Source of the DNA: an uncultured Burkholderiales bacterium
GTDB lineage: Bacteria; Pseudomonadota; Gammaproteobacteria; Burkholderiales; Burkholderiaceae_C
DNA length: 42,234 bases
Direction of reading: 5' to 3'
NCBI GenBank assembly: GCA_902825995.1
Contig: CADEDE010000020.1
Coordinates: 1-42,234, forward strand
Shown here: one piece after another, positions 1 to 8,352 of the stretch
Layout: every line of letters begins with the position of its first letter
Position numbering within the stretch: the first letter of the stretch is position 1
Program-made: the position numbers and the translations under genes
Notes under the pieces: model-generated
Database searches by the model: none
The model's input: the letters and a program-made list of their open reading frames with translations, nothing else
Told to the model about the DNA's origin: nothing

Positions 1-52
1 CGAGGCGCCTCGGCTGCGACCGTATCAATGTGAGCAGGAATGAGCATGAATA

Positions 53-106
53 ATAAGTTAGCGCTTATGCCCCGCGGGGGGCAGCGAGCGAAGCGAGCGT
101 GGGGGC
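53..106. repeat. Hairpin plus C-run/G-run repeat at a gene 3' end (copy L1)
   Basis: A small hairpin (ATAAG at 53-57, CTTAT at 64-68) is followed by GCCCC-GCG-GGGGGC at 69-82, the direct repeat CGAGCG-AAG-CGAGCG and a closing GGGGG at 101-105. It sits eight bases beyond the stop codon of the minus-strand gene ending at 114. The same layout recurs at 35711-35785 and, without the first hairpin, at 14822-14860. It may act as a terminator or an mRNA 3'-end protector for the minus-strand gene; that role is inferred. The first 12 bases of the window also form a perfect palindrome (CGAGGC/GCCTCG), cut by the window edge. Confidence 0.6.
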
Positions 107-113
107 GGACATT

Positions 114-560
114 TCAGCGCGCCTGGGCAAAGCGGCCGAGGATCGCGCCGATATCGCCCAGGCCGCCTGAGGGCACTTGGCCCTCGGGTGTGAGCTGGTC
201 AACCATCTGCGGCAGCATTTGCGACAGCTGGCCGAGCAGGTCGCCCTGGCCCATGCCGGTCTGCTGCGTCAGCTGGCCCAGCAGGTCGCCGCCGAGCACA
301 TTGCCGAGCTGATCGGGCGTGATGGCCTGGTTCTGGCCGGTGCCGATCCAGGAGTTCATGACATCGCCCAGGCCGCCGCGCTGAAATTGCTCGGCCAGCC
401 CGGCCAGGCCACCCAGGCCGGCGCCAGCGCCCGCAGCAGCGCCGCCCGGGCCGGCATTGGCCAGCATCCCGGCCACGATATTGACCAGGGCGCCCGCGCC
501 GCCGCTTTGTGGCTGGCTGCCGCCGAGCACGCTGCCGAGAACCGATTCGAGCAAACCCAT
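114..560 (-). CDS. YidB-like / DUF937 family protein
   Basis: This is a 148-residue protein of low complexity, rich in Gly, Gln, Leu and Ala. It opens MGLLESVLGSVLGG and has a central segment with an ITPDQLGNVLG motif followed by LLGQLTQQTGM and LLGQLSQMLPQMVDQLTPEG. This pattern is typical of the YidB/DUF937 family, cytoplasmic proteins of unknown function that are common in Proteobacteria. The start at 560 is preferred over an upstream in-frame ATG because CAGGAGC lies just before it and because the family begins MGLL. It is followed by rsmE in the opposite gene order (rsmE reads towards it on the same strand), 79 bases apart. No signal peptide or catalytic motif is visible. Confidence 0.8.
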   Translation of the reverse strand: MGLLESVLGSVLGGSQPQSGGAGALVNIVAGMLANAGPGGAAAGAGAGLGGLAGLAEQFQRGGLGDVMNSWIGTGQNQAITPDQLGNVLGGDLLGQLTQQTGMGQGDLLGQLSQMLPQMVDQLTPEGQVPSGGLGDIGAILGRFAQAR

Positions 561-639
561 GACAAGCTCCTGAGCGAAGAATGGAAACGGCGGATTCTGG
601 GCGCGCAATCCGGCCAGGGCAAGCGGACATCACCCCCTG

Positions 640-1368
640 TTACCGCGCCGTCAGTGCGATCGCCGCCAGCGCGGCCAGCGGGGCGGTATCGGCGCGCAAT
701 ATGCGTGGCCCCAGGCTGGCCAGCGAAAACCCGCGCAGGCGGGCCTGTGATTCTTCGCCTTCGGTGAGGCCGCCCTCGGGGCCGCTGAGCAGAATCAGCG
801 CCCGGCCCAGGCCCGCCGAGGCCTGCGGCCACGGCTGCGCATGGCGCCAGCCGAGCAAGAGCCGCGACTCGCCGGCTGTGGCGGGCAACTGGCCGAGCCA
901 GGCCGCGAGCGGCTGCACCGCATGGACCTGCGGCACGCGGTTGCGCCCGCATTGCTCGCAGGCGGCGGCCGCGATTGCCTGCCAATGCGCCCGCCGACGC
1001 TCGGCGCGTTCACCGCTCAGGCGCAGCACCGAGCGCTCGGTGAGCAACGGCGCGATGGCGGCGGCGCCCAGTTCGGTGGCCTTCTCGACCAGCGCATCCA
1101 TGCGCTCGTTGGCCGGCATCGCCAGGGCCAATGTCACCGCGATCGGCGCTTCGCATTCCCGTGCCCGGTATTCCTGCACCCGCACCTGCACGCCGCGCCG
1201 ATCCATCGTCGCGATTTGCGCCGACCATTCGCCGCCGCTGCCGTCGAACAGCGTCAGCTCGGCGCCGGGCTGCAAGCGCAGGACTTGAACGTGACGCGCC
1301 GCGCGCTCAGGCAGTGCGAGCAGGCTGGCGGCGACCAGCGGTGGATCGACAAACAGGCGGACGGGCAT
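640..1368 (-). CDS. rsmE: 16S rRNA (uracil-1498-N3)-methyltransferase RsmE
   Basis: The 242-residue protein matches RsmE, the SPOUT-class enzyme that methylates N3 of U1498 of 16S rRNA using S-adenosylmethionine. The N-terminal PUA-like part starts MPVRLFVDPPL and includes RAARHVQVLRLQPGAELTLFDG. The SPOUT part carries the MDALVEKATELGAAAIAPLLTERS region, an ACEQCGRN segment and the trefoil-knot cofactor loop LLSGPEGGLTEGEE, then LGPRILRADTAPLAALA. All expected family blocks are present and the length is normal. The ATG at 1368 is chosen because the family starts at this point; the frame stays open a further 73 codons upstream, but that stretch overlaps unrelated remnant sequence. Confidence 0.93.
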   Translation of the reverse strand: MPVRLFVDPPLVAASLLALPERAARHVQVLRLQPGAELTLFDGSGGEWSAQIATMDRRGVQVRVQEYRARECEAPIAVTLALAMPANERMDALVEKATELGAAAIAPLLTERSVLRLSGERAERRRAHWQAIAAAACEQCGRNRVPQVHAVQPLAAWLGQLPATAGESRLLLGWRHAQPWPQASAGLGRALILLSGPEGGLTEGEESQARLRGFSLASLGPRILRADTAPLAALAAIALTAR

Positions 1369-1412
1369 GGTGCCGATGATCGCACCGGGCCGCCGCGGCA
1401 AACGGCAAAGCG

Positions 1413-1517
1413 CTATTTCGGCGGCGCGCGCAATTCGCGGCCCATGAACTTGTAGACCGGCAGCTGGCGGTATTGGCGAAAACTCTCCTCGAGCAGCGCC
1501 CGCAGCGACGGGTACGA
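1413..1517 (-). pseudogene. Fragment resembling the N-terminus of a long-chain acyl-CoA ligase
   Basis: On the minus strand these bases read SYPSLRALLEESFRQYRQLP followed by VYKFMGREL, a few more residues and a TAG stop. Many FadD-type ligases have a similar N-terminal stretch (tyrosine-rich start, LxxLLEESFRxY, then xYxFMGxxL). Only this short piece remains: a stop lies upstream in the same frame after a few unrelated codons, and no catalytic AMP-binding motifs follow. The intact ligase at 33057-34751 has a different N-terminus, so this is not a simple copy of it. The match is from memory of the family and short, so confidence is modest. Confidence 0.4.
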
Positions 1518-1598
1518 GCGGGTTTTCTGGCGACACCAAGGTGCGCGCCAGCATCAGGGGATTCGATAGCGGGATGAGCCGGGACACCCCCAGGCCCC

Positions 1599-1628
1599 CG
1601 GTCGCGGGAGCGACCGCCCGGCGGGCGG
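1599..1628. other. Two adjacent GC hairpins upstream of the SARP gene
   Basis: CGGTCGC (1599-1605) and GCGACCG (1610-1616) form a perfect 7-bp stem with a GGGA loop. Directly after it CCGCC and GGCGG form a second stem. A short AT-rich patch (CTAGAATATTT, about 1631-1642) follows, 25 bases before the ATG at 1667, and may be the -10 region of the regulator gene. The rest of 1369-1666 holds only the ligase-like remnant and no other gene. Confidence 0.4.
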
Positions 1629-1666
1629 CTTCTAGAATATTTCACCCCCCTGCGCGGTGACTGCCC

Positions 1667-2870
1667 ATGTCCCAGGCCCCACGCCTTGCCGAGCGCAAGG
1701 CCCCGTTGACCGCCGCGCCAGCAACGCCGGCCGACCTGCCGGATGCCGTGTGGCAGGTGCGGCTGCTCGGCGGGCTCGAGATCAGTGACGGCAGGCAACG
1801 CCTGCACCGCCTGCCCAGCCGCGCCGCCGTTGCGCTGCTGGCGCGCCTGGCGATGTGGCCGCAGCGCGCACACGCACGCGAAGAACTGATCGAATGTCTT
1901 TGGCCCGGGGTCGAGCTGGGGGTCGGCCGCAACCGGCTGCGCCAGGTGCTGTCGAGCTTGAAAAGCCTCCTCGAATCGGCCGGCCGGGCGCCGCCGCAGC
2001 CGGTCCTGGTCGCCGACCGCACCAGCGTTCGCGTGATGCCCGACGGCCTGGCCTGCGACGTGCCGCACTTCGAGCGTCAGCTTCAGGCCGGCCGCATTGA
2101 CGCCGCGCGTGCCCTGTACCGCGGTGAGCTGCTGCCGGGTTTTTACGACGCGTGGATCGACGACGAGCGGGTGCGCCTGGCGGCGCTGCACGAGCGCTTG
2201 CCGATGCGGCAAACGACATCGGTGGCCCCTTTGGCCGCCGAACCGGGCGCCACGCCGAGGACGACCGCGGTGCCGGCGGCCCGCGTCACGCTGCGCCACT
2301 ACCTGACCCGAATGTTCGGTGCCGACGAACAAGGCGCCAGGCTGCGCAGCCTGGTGCTGGTCCGGCGCCTGGTCACGCTGATCGGCCCGGGCGGCGCCGG
2401 CAAGACGCGCCTGGCGGTCGAGGTGGCGCATTCGCTGCGCGAGCACGCCGCCTGGCCTTTGCCGGCTTCGGAATCGTTCGAGCCCTTCGATCTGATGGCC
2501 TTCATCCCGCTGTCGGCCTGCACGACCCAGGCGCAGGCGCTCGATGCCATGACCACGGCGCTGCAGATTGCCCCCGGCGCCGATGCGCCGCGGGCCGCAC
2601 TCGCCGCGGCGCTGTCGGGGCGCCGCGCCTTGCTGGTGCTGGACAACTTCGAACAATTGGTCGGCCAGGCCGAGGTTCTGGTCGCACACCTGCTGGCGGC
2701 ATTGCCGGCCCTGCATCTGGTCATCACTTCGCGGCGCACGCTCGGCCTGAACGGCGAGCATGAATTCGCGGTCCAGACGCTGAGCCTTCCGGCCGTCGAT
2801 GCCGACCTCGCCGAAGCGGCCGGCAACCCGGCGGTGGCCTTGTTCGTCGAGCGCGCGCGCGCGGCCCGAT
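1667..2870 (+). pseudogene. SARP/AfsR-type regulator, 3'-truncated
   Basis: The reading frame encodes about 400 residues of a SARP-like ATPase regulator. Residues 27-110 look like the winged-helix domain (VWQVRLLGGLEISDG, LPSRAAVALLARLA, REELIECLWPG, GRNRLRQVLSSLKSLL). Residues 115-185 look like the bacterial transcriptional activation domain (ACDVPHFERQLQAG, ARALYRGELLPGFYDAWIDDER). A P-loop NTPase follows, with GPGGAGKTRLAVE (Walker A), RALLVLDNFEQL (Walker B) and VITSRRTLGL. It stops resembling the family right after ALFVERARAAR, in a CG dinucleotide run near 2850-2863. The rest of the ATPase and the usual C-terminal repeats are missing. The frame runs on to 3532, but over unrelated sequence. 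Such proteins normally activate nearby genes; no target is evident. Confidence 0.75.
2850..2863. other. (CG)n run at a gene-fusion junction
   Basis: An alternating GC/CG run marks the exact place where the SARP-type regulator stops and the C-terminal part of another protein, in the +1 frame relative to it, begins. A short run like this could have served as microhomology for a deletion, or caused a misassembly. The sequence alone cannot separate the two. Confidence 0.55.
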
Positions 2871-3464
2871 CTGGTCCAGATTGTCCAGCGCAACCCGCTG
2901 CTGCAAGGCCAGGTGTCGGCGGCCAGCGCGGCCGATATCGAATTGCGCCTGAAAGATGGCCGCATCGGTGTGCTGACGCTGAGCACCGTCGGCACGGCGA
3001 CGGCCAACGTCGGCGGCTCGTGGTGGGCCGACGGCATCCACGGCTTCATCGCCCCGCCCGAGCGCGCGGCTACGGCTGCCGCGGCGATGGCGCGCATGGT
3101 GGCCAGCGGGCGCGAGAACCCGCAGTGGGCGGCCGGAGAGCGCGAGCACCAGCAGCGCATGGGCCAGCAATTCCAAACCTACCTGCATTGGTCGCAGCAG
3201 TTGCAGCAAAAGGCCATCGAGCAACGCTGGCAGGCCGACGAGGCGCGCCAGCGCGGCGTGCGCGACATGCTGGGCGGCACCGTGCGCCTGCAGGATCCGA
3301 GTACCGGCGAGAGTTTCGAGACTGCCGCCACCGACCGCTATTTCTTTCGCGTCAAGGGCGCCGGGCCGCCGGCAGCGATCGGCACCGAGTCCGATTTCGA
3401 GCCGCTGCGCAACGTGGACCTGACCCGCCTGTTGCGGATCGGCGCCGAGGTGCCCGACCGCTGA
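2866..3464 (+). pseudogene. 3' fragment of a conserved hypothetical gene
   Basis: From about 2866 to the TGA at 3462-3464 the sequence encodes about 198 residues with no start of its own. It begins RPDLVQIVQRNPLLQGQVS, continues with a region containing GGSWWADGIHGFIAPPERA, then a Gln/Ala-rich helical stretch (RENPQWAAGEREHQQRMG, WSQQLQQKAIEQRW), and ends DPSTGESFETAATDRYFFRV...VPDR. I recall similar C-termini in uncharacterised betaproteobacterial proteins that end with a 'DPSTGE...YRYF' segment, but I can name no function. The N-terminal part is absent and replaced by the truncated SARP gene. An ATG at 2799 opens this frame, but it lies inside regulator sequence and is probably not a real start. 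Confidence 0.6.
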
Positions 3465-3528
3465 GCCCGCCCGGCGCCGACGCGGGCGCCGATCGATCGA
3501 CCCCCCGACCACCCCCCGAAGGAGACCC

Positions 3529-3960
3529 ATGATGAAGACGCAAAACCCCCGGTTCCGCAATCTGATCGTGCTGGCCGCCGCCGCGGCCTTCGCGGCCGCC
3601 GCCGCCGCACAGGCGCAACAAGTGTGGGACTACAAGTCCTACAAGCGCGACCCGCAGACCAAGCAATACAGCAAGGACCGCTTCGTCACCGGCACGATCT
3701 CGGTCGAGGAGAAGGATGGCGAGTCGTTCTTCCGCATGATCGCCGGCAACGTCGATGTCTGCTATCGCGGCGCGATACCGGTGACCGTCGAGCGCGGCGC
3801 GGGCACGATCGTGATCACCTCCAAGCAACCGGTCACAGGCTGTGAGGACTTCCGCTACCGCATCCGCGAAGACGGCTCGGGCGGCACGAAGGAGGTCAAG
3901 CAGCCCGGCGGCGAATGGCGCAACAGCACTTTCGACCACGGGCTGCGACCGGTGAAGTAG
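3529..3960 (+). CDS. Small secreted protein of unknown function
   Basis: The 143-residue protein starts MMKTQNPRFRNLIVLAAAAA, an N-terminal signal peptide with a positively charged start, an Ala-rich core and a probable cleavage site after AAAQA near residue 29. The mature part is hydrophilic, about 114 residues, with two cysteines (DVCYRG and TGCEDF) that could form a disulfide in the periplasm. A strong ribosome site (GAAGGAG) precedes the ATG at 3529. I do not recognise the family. Its stop codon touches the start of the pntB-like remnant at 3959. The 64-base gap after the upstream remnant gene holds nothing else. Confidence 0.7.
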   Translation: MMKTQNPRFRNLIVLAAAAAFAAAAAAQAQQVWDYKSYKRDPQTKQYSKDRFVTGTISVEEKDGESFFRMIAGNVDVCYRGAIPVTVERGAGTIVITSKQPVTGCEDFRYRIREDGSGGTKEVKQPGGEWRNSTFDHGLRPVK

Positions 3961-4053
3961 GCCGGCCCGTTCGGCGGCCATCGAGCGCTTGTCGACGATT
4001 GCCGCCCTGGTCGCGCAGGCCTCGAGGATCGGCATGCCGTGGAGGGAACCGCC
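3959..4053 (-). pseudogene. Diverged fragment of pntB (transhydrogenase beta subunit)
   Basis: On the minus strand this stretch reads GSLHGMPILEACATRAAIVD then KRSMAAERAGL. The intact PntB encoded at 9626-11068 reads GSPIYGMPILEAYKAKTVIV then NKRSMAAGYAGL at the matching place. At DNA level 3959-4040 aligns without gaps to 9717-9798: both contain AGGCCGGC, GCGGCCATCGA, CGCTTGT and the 22-base block beginning GGCCTCGAGGATCGG. Similarity ends about 14 bases before the stop codon of the restriction gene at 4067. No reading frame for the rest of PntB exists here. It therefore marks the distal edge of the restriction-modification block, in the same orientation as the intact gene. Confidence 0.75.
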
Positions 4054-4066
4054 CCTCGAAGCGACT

Positions 4067-6805
4067 TCAGGTCCGGCCGAGAATGGCCGCGTCAAGCTGG
4101 TGCGCAACGCCCAGGCCGTCGCGTTCCTTGAAGATCATCGCGAACAGGCAGCGCCCGCCGCTGCGCGCGGCCCACAACTTGCCGACCGCGCCCTTCTCGA
4201 TCTCCTTGGGCATCGACGCGATCTGCGCGCCCTTGTACTCGACCACCAACAGCCGCCCGTCCTTCAATTCGCCCACGAAGTCCGGGTAAAAACGCCCGAA
4301 CGAAGTTGGCAACCAGAACGCGGCGACGGGATCGGAGTCGAGGTTGCGCACCCAGCGCGCCACCTGCGGGTGGCGCTCGACGGCCATCGCGCAATGCCAC
4401 TCCTCGCCACCGTCCTTCAGGTCGGCGACCACCGGGTAGAAGTGCTTGGCAAAGCGGAACTTGCCCTCGTAGCGCTTGTTCGCCGGCACCGGGTAGGCGG
4501 GGCCGAACTCGAAGCGATGCGCCGCGCTGGCCTCCACCTGCCAGCCTTCATCGAGCACGCATTGCCGGAACGCCGCGTGCGCGGCGCGGTCGCGCAGCTC
4601 GGCGATGCGCGCCTCCAGCCGTTGCGCCAGCAGGTGTTGATGGCGCACCAGTTGCTCCAGCGGCACACGCTGTTCGTGCATCAAGTGGCGCAGCGTGGCG
4701 ACGATAAACGCACGCAAATGCGAGGGCACGATATCGGCCGCCACATTGCGCGCCGGGTGTTGCAGCGTGGCGGCCAGCCAGCGCGCGAGATCGTCTTCGC
4801 TGGCGGGGCCGCGCACGCCGGCCAGGCCCATCTGGTCACCTGCCGTCGCGGCTACGCGCAGCTTGGCGCCGTCCAGGTACAGCGCCCAGGTTGCAGCCTG
4901 CTCCGCCATCGCAAAGCCGGGCAGGCTCACCGGCTCGGCCAGCAGGTTCAGCTCCACCTGCTCGAATACCGCTTCGCGCTCCAGCAGCGCCAACTCGCCC
5001 TGCGCGCCGTGCAGCCGATAGGCCAGGCGCGGCAGCGGCGCAAACACTTCGCCGCGATTCACGGGCGCCAGCGTCGCCGCCACCAGTGCGTTATGGCACT
5101 CGATCTGCGCGGCCGTCTGCTCGCGCTGCTTGCCTTTGTGCGCGGCGATCAATTGCGCGGCGAGCGCTTCGCCCACCGTGCCCACCACACGCAGGCGCTG
5201 GCGCTCGCCATCGCTCGAAACGCTGGCCTCGCCGGCCGCTACCGCATCGACCGCCGCCGCCGGCAAATCCTTGCCCGCCGGCAGGTCGAGCGTGAGCGCA
5301 GGCAAGGCGGGCGCCGCAACCGCAAACAGCGGCCCGTCATCGCGCGCAAAGTCCAGCGGCAGCATCGGCGCCACCATCGAAGCCATGTCCAGCGGGTCGA
5401 AGCCCATGCCGTCGATCAGCCGATCGGCCAGCGCATTGGCCGCCATGCCGGTCTGCGCCTCGGTGACATGCGCGTAGGCCTTGTTCAATGCGGGCCGCGT
5501 GCGCGCGGTGGCATAGGGCATGCGCAGCACGCGGCCCAGCAACTGCTCCACCGCGGTGGCCGAGCGGATGCTCTGCACCGAGCACAGCACGTAGGCAAAC
5601 GGGCAATCCCAGCCTTCGCGCAGGGCCTGCACGGTGATGATGAAGCGCACCGGGCAATCGCGCGCGGCCAGGTTCAAACCCTCCAACTCGCGCTGCGTGC
5701 CGGTGGCCACCTTCACCTGCGCTTCGGGGACGTGCAGCTCGTCGATCAGGTGCGCGCGCAGCACATCCACATTCACCGGCTCGGTACTGTTCTGCGCTTG
5801 CAGCAGCACGATCGGGCGGATGTAGGCGCCTTTGTTGGGCCCGTCCGCGGCTTCTTCCTGCTGCGCCTCGCCTTCCAGCATGCGCTGCGTGCGCACCGCG
5901 TCGAAAACGGCGGCCTGCCAGCCGCGCGTGTGCTCGGCCAGCACGATCGGCAGCTTGACCATCGACTCGGCCTGCAACTGCTGCGCCGAGACATGGAACA
6001 GCACATTGGTGCGCTTGGGCACCGGCGTGGCGGTGAGTTCGAGAATGGCCGCCGGGTTCAGGCGTTTGAGCGCCTCGAAGCTGCGCTCGGTCTTGGTGTT
6101 GTGCGCCTCATCGACGATCAGGTAGGGCTGGTGCAGCGCCAACCAATTGGCCAGCGACCAGCGCGGCTGGCCGACAAAGCGCTGCAGCATCGCGCGGCCT
6201 TCGTCGGCGCTGGCCGCATCGTCGGCCGTGACCAGCGCATCGGGCAATCCGTCGAGTGCGCGCAGCGCTGCCGCCGGCACGCCGCGGAAGTGCGGCTCCA
6301 GCGCCTCGGTGAAGGCATACACGTTGCGCTGGCCGGTGTCCTCGACCCGAAAGCTCTGCATCGTGGCCACCACCACCACGGCATGGGCATCGAAATCCTG
6401 CGGCGCCAGCGTCGCCACCTCGTCGAGCGCGCATACGCGCACGCTCTCGCCCACCGCCTGCGCCAGCGCTTCGCGGAAGGGGTGGCCAGGCGTGGACAGC
6501 GCAGCCAGGGTTTGCGCGCGGATGGTGTCGCTGGGCACCAGCCACAGCGCCAGCGGCTGCGGCGCCACGCTGGGCCATTCGCGCGCCATGCGCCCGATGG
6601 CATGGGCGGCCAGCAAAGTCTTGCCGCCGCCGGTGGGGATGCGCAGGCACACGCAGGGCACATCGCCGAAAGGCTCGGGGTTGTAGCCGAAGCCGATTTC
6701 GCTTTCGAAGGCGCTGCGCGCGCCGTGGATGCGCGCGGTGCGCAAATAGTTTTCCAGCGCTGTGAGGGCTTGCTGCTGGTAGCGCTTGAGGGCGAAGCTG
6801 GCCAT
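4067..6805 (-). CDS. Type III-like restriction enzyme (SF2 helicase plus PD-(D/E)xK nuclease)
   Basis: This 912-residue protein has the features of a Res subunit, which translocates on or switches along DNA using ATP and cuts unmodified DNA. Helicase motifs in order: Q-motif-like LKRYQQQAL near residue 6, Walker A PTGGGKT (57-63), DEAH (232-235), TAT (258-260), REGWDCP, and EQLLGRVLRM (motif VI). Near the C-terminus, YPDFVGELKDGRLLVVEYKG (about 840-859) fits a PD-(D/E)xK nuclease with Asp842, Glu856 and Lys858. It is the last gene of a fic-mod-res operon: only eight bases separate it from the methyltransferase stop. All catalytic motifs look intact, so it is probably active. It could also be annotated simply as a DEAD/DEAH helicase. 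Confidence 0.88.
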   Translation of the reverse strand: MASFALKRYQQQALTALENYLRTARIHGARSAFESEIGFGYNPEPFGDVPCVCLRIPTGGGKTLLAAHAIGRMAREWPSVAPQPLALWLVPSDTIRAQTLAALSTPGHPFREALAQAVGESVRVCALDEVATLAPQDFDAHAVVVVATMQSFRVEDTGQRNVYAFTEALEPHFRGVPAAALRALDGLPDALVTADDAASADEGRAMLQRFVGQPRWSLANWLALHQPYLIVDEAHNTKTERSFEALKRLNPAAILELTATPVPKRTNVLFHVSAQQLQAESMVKLPIVLAEHTRGWQAAVFDAVRTQRMLEGEAQQEEAADGPNKGAYIRPIVLLQAQNSTEPVNVDVLRAHLIDELHVPEAQVKVATGTQRELEGLNLAARDCPVRFIITVQALREGWDCPFAYVLCSVQSIRSATAVEQLLGRVLRMPYATARTRPALNKAYAHVTEAQTGMAANALADRLIDGMGFDPLDMASMVAPMLPLDFARDDGPLFAVAAPALPALTLDLPAGKDLPAAAVDAVAAGEASVSSDGERQRLRVVGTVGEALAAQLIAAHKGKQREQTAAQIECHNALVAATLAPVNRGEVFAPLPRLAYRLHGAQGELALLEREAVFEQVELNLLAEPVSLPGFAMAEQAATWALYLDGAKLRVAATAGDQMGLAGVRGPASEDDLARWLAATLQHPARNVAADIVPSHLRAFIVATLRHLMHEQRVPLEQLVRHQHLLAQRLEARIAELRDRAAHAAFRQCVLDEGWQVEASAAHRFEFGPAYPVPANKRYEGKFRFAKHFYPVVADLKDGGEEWHCAMAVERHPQVARWVRNLDSDPVAAFWLPTSFGRFYPDFVGELKDGRLLVVEYKGAQIASMPKEIEKGAVGKLWAARSGGRCLFAMIFKERDGLGVAHQLDAAILGRT

Positions 6806-6813
6806 GCGTGTTC

Positions 6814-8349
6814 CTACCTCGGCACCGCGTGCGGCAACTGTTTGAAGCGGATGCCCTCGGCGGCCAGGCGCGCTTCACCCAGGCGGCAGGCTTCGCCGTA
6901 AATCGTCTTCGGGCCCGCGTGCCAGCAGGTGGCGCGCAGCGCGTCGAGCACCGCGCTATTGAGCACATTGCCGCTGGCCGGGCGCTTGTCGCCGAGCACG
7001 CCGTTGAAGAGCAGGTAGTACGCCGCGCCTTCGTGAATGCCGAGCAGCGGCGTGCCGGGTGTGAGCGCGTCGAGCGCGCTGCCGGTTTCGCGCATCCAGA
7101 GGAAGGCGGCCAGGTCGGCGAAGCGCACCTCGGGGTGGATGTCGCGGTCGGCATCGAACAGCGGCGCGCCGAGTTGCAGCACCGAAAAGCCGCCGCCGCC
7201 TTGCCAGTTGACCGCCGTGCTGATGCCGCCCTGTTCGCCTTCGATCACTTTTTTCAGGCGCGGCAGGCAATGCGTCAGGGCGTGCTCGCCCATCTCGATG
7301 CCGATCCAGCGCCGGCCCATCTTGTGCGCGACGGCGGCGGTGGTGCCGCTGCCGAGGAAGCTGTCGAGGATGAGGTCGTTGGGGTTGGTGGCGATGTGGA
7401 TCACACGCTCGATCAGTCGCTCAGGCTTTGGTGTGCCAAAACTAACGTCACCGCCAAAGTGCTCGTTAACCTCTTTCTTCGCCTCATCGGTGTGCCCAAC
7501 TTCGTCGTGTGGCCACCAGGTCCAAGGAACGAGTCCCTTTGCCAACGATAGAAATTCCTTGCGACGCGGCACGCCATTGCCATCCTGACCGAAGTACAAC
7601 CGATCATCGGCAACAAGTCGATCGAACTCCGAACGGATCACCTTCCAGCAATTGCCCGGTGGCGGGACATGCACTCGCCCAGACGGTGCATGAATCTCAT
7701 ACATCTGGTTAGGGCGGAAGCCCTGCGCGAGAAGTGAAACGCTCTGCCACGCACCTCGTGCATCGTTGTCAGGGTTGCGATAGATCGAACGCTGCTTGTC
7801 GGTCAGAGGCAAGAGTTGCCGCACAGACTTGAAAGCGTCAGGGTCGCGCGCATACATGAGCACGTAGTCGTGCACATCGCCAATCGATTCACGGTTCTCT
7901 CGTGAGTACCGCTTTTGCCAGACAAAATTCGCAACGAAATTCCCCCGCCCAAACACCTCGTCCATCATCACCTTGAGGTAATGCCCTTCGTTGTCGTCGA
8001 TGGTGACCCAGATCGAGCCGTCCTCGCGCAAAAACTCGCGCAGCAGTTGCAGCCGCGGCAGCATCATCGTCAGCCAGGCCGAGTGCTCCAGGTTGTCGTC
8101 GTAATGCTCGAACGCACTCTTGGTGTTGTACGGCGGGTCGATGAAGATGCACTTCACCCGGCCGCGGTAAAAGGGCAGCAGCGCGGCCAGGGCTTCGAGG
8201 TTGTCGCCCTGCACCAGCAGGTTGCCGTGGGCCGCAAGGGCATCGCCGACAACGCCGCTGGCCTGCGCGTGCGGCCGCAGCACGCGCGTGGGCACGCGCG
8301 CGGCGAGGCGAAAGGCGTCTTCGCGGTTGAGCCAGTCGAGGGTGGGCAT
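6814..8349 (-). CDS. Adenine-N6 DNA methyltransferase (type III Mod-like)
   Basis: This 511-residue protein is a beta-group amino-methyltransferase: catalytic motif DPPYN at residues 71-75 comes before the SAM-binding motif FLGSGTT at 331-337. It should methylate adenine within the host recognition site and protect it from the partner nuclease. The segment between the two motifs (about 130-310) is the expected target-recognition region. It reads as a clear block of lower G+C DNA (three rows at 7441, 7681 and 7741 count 53-58% against about 70% in flanking rows), so specificity has probably been exchanged recently. It starts three bases after the fic stop and ends eight bases before the res start. 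It is slightly short for a type III Mod, but the C-terminal SAM-region and tail are present. Confidence 0.88.
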   Translation of the reverse strand: MPTLDWLNREDAFRLAARVPTRVLRPHAQASGVVGDALAAHGNLLVQGDNLEALAALLPFYRGRVKCIFIDPPYNTKSAFEHYDDNLEHSAWLTMMLPRLQLLREFLREDGSIWVTIDDNEGHYLKVMMDEVFGRGNFVANFVWQKRYSRENRESIGDVHDYVLMYARDPDAFKSVRQLLPLTDKQRSIYRNPDNDARGAWQSVSLLAQGFRPNQMYEIHAPSGRVHVPPPGNCWKVIRSEFDRLVADDRLYFGQDGNGVPRRKEFLSLAKGLVPWTWWPHDEVGHTDEAKKEVNEHFGGDVSFGTPKPERLIERVIHIATNPNDLILDSFLGSGTTAAVAHKMGRRWIGIEMGEHALTHCLPRLKKVIEGEQGGISTAVNWQGGGGFSVLQLGAPLFDADRDIHPEVRFADLAAFLWMRETGSALDALTPGTPLLGIHEGAAYYLLFNGVLGDKRPASGNVLNSAVLDALRATCWHAGPKTIYGEACRLGEARLAAEGIRFKQLPHAVPR

Positions 8350-8352
8350 GGG

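Noticed and set aside
1307..3160. A 617-codon minus-strand frame across rsmE, remnants and the SARP gene
   Set aside because: It crosses several unrelated genes on both strands and has no family pattern.
2850..3464. Simple frameshift inside one long gene at the CG run
   Set aside because: The two sides belong to different protein types; adding or removing bases would not restore the missing ATPase domain.
3989..6901. A 970-codon open frame on the plus strand opposite the restriction gene
   Set aside because: It is antisense to a gene with complete helicase and nuclease motifs; its Arg/His/Gln-rich translation has no domain. High GC keeps the opposite strand free of stops.
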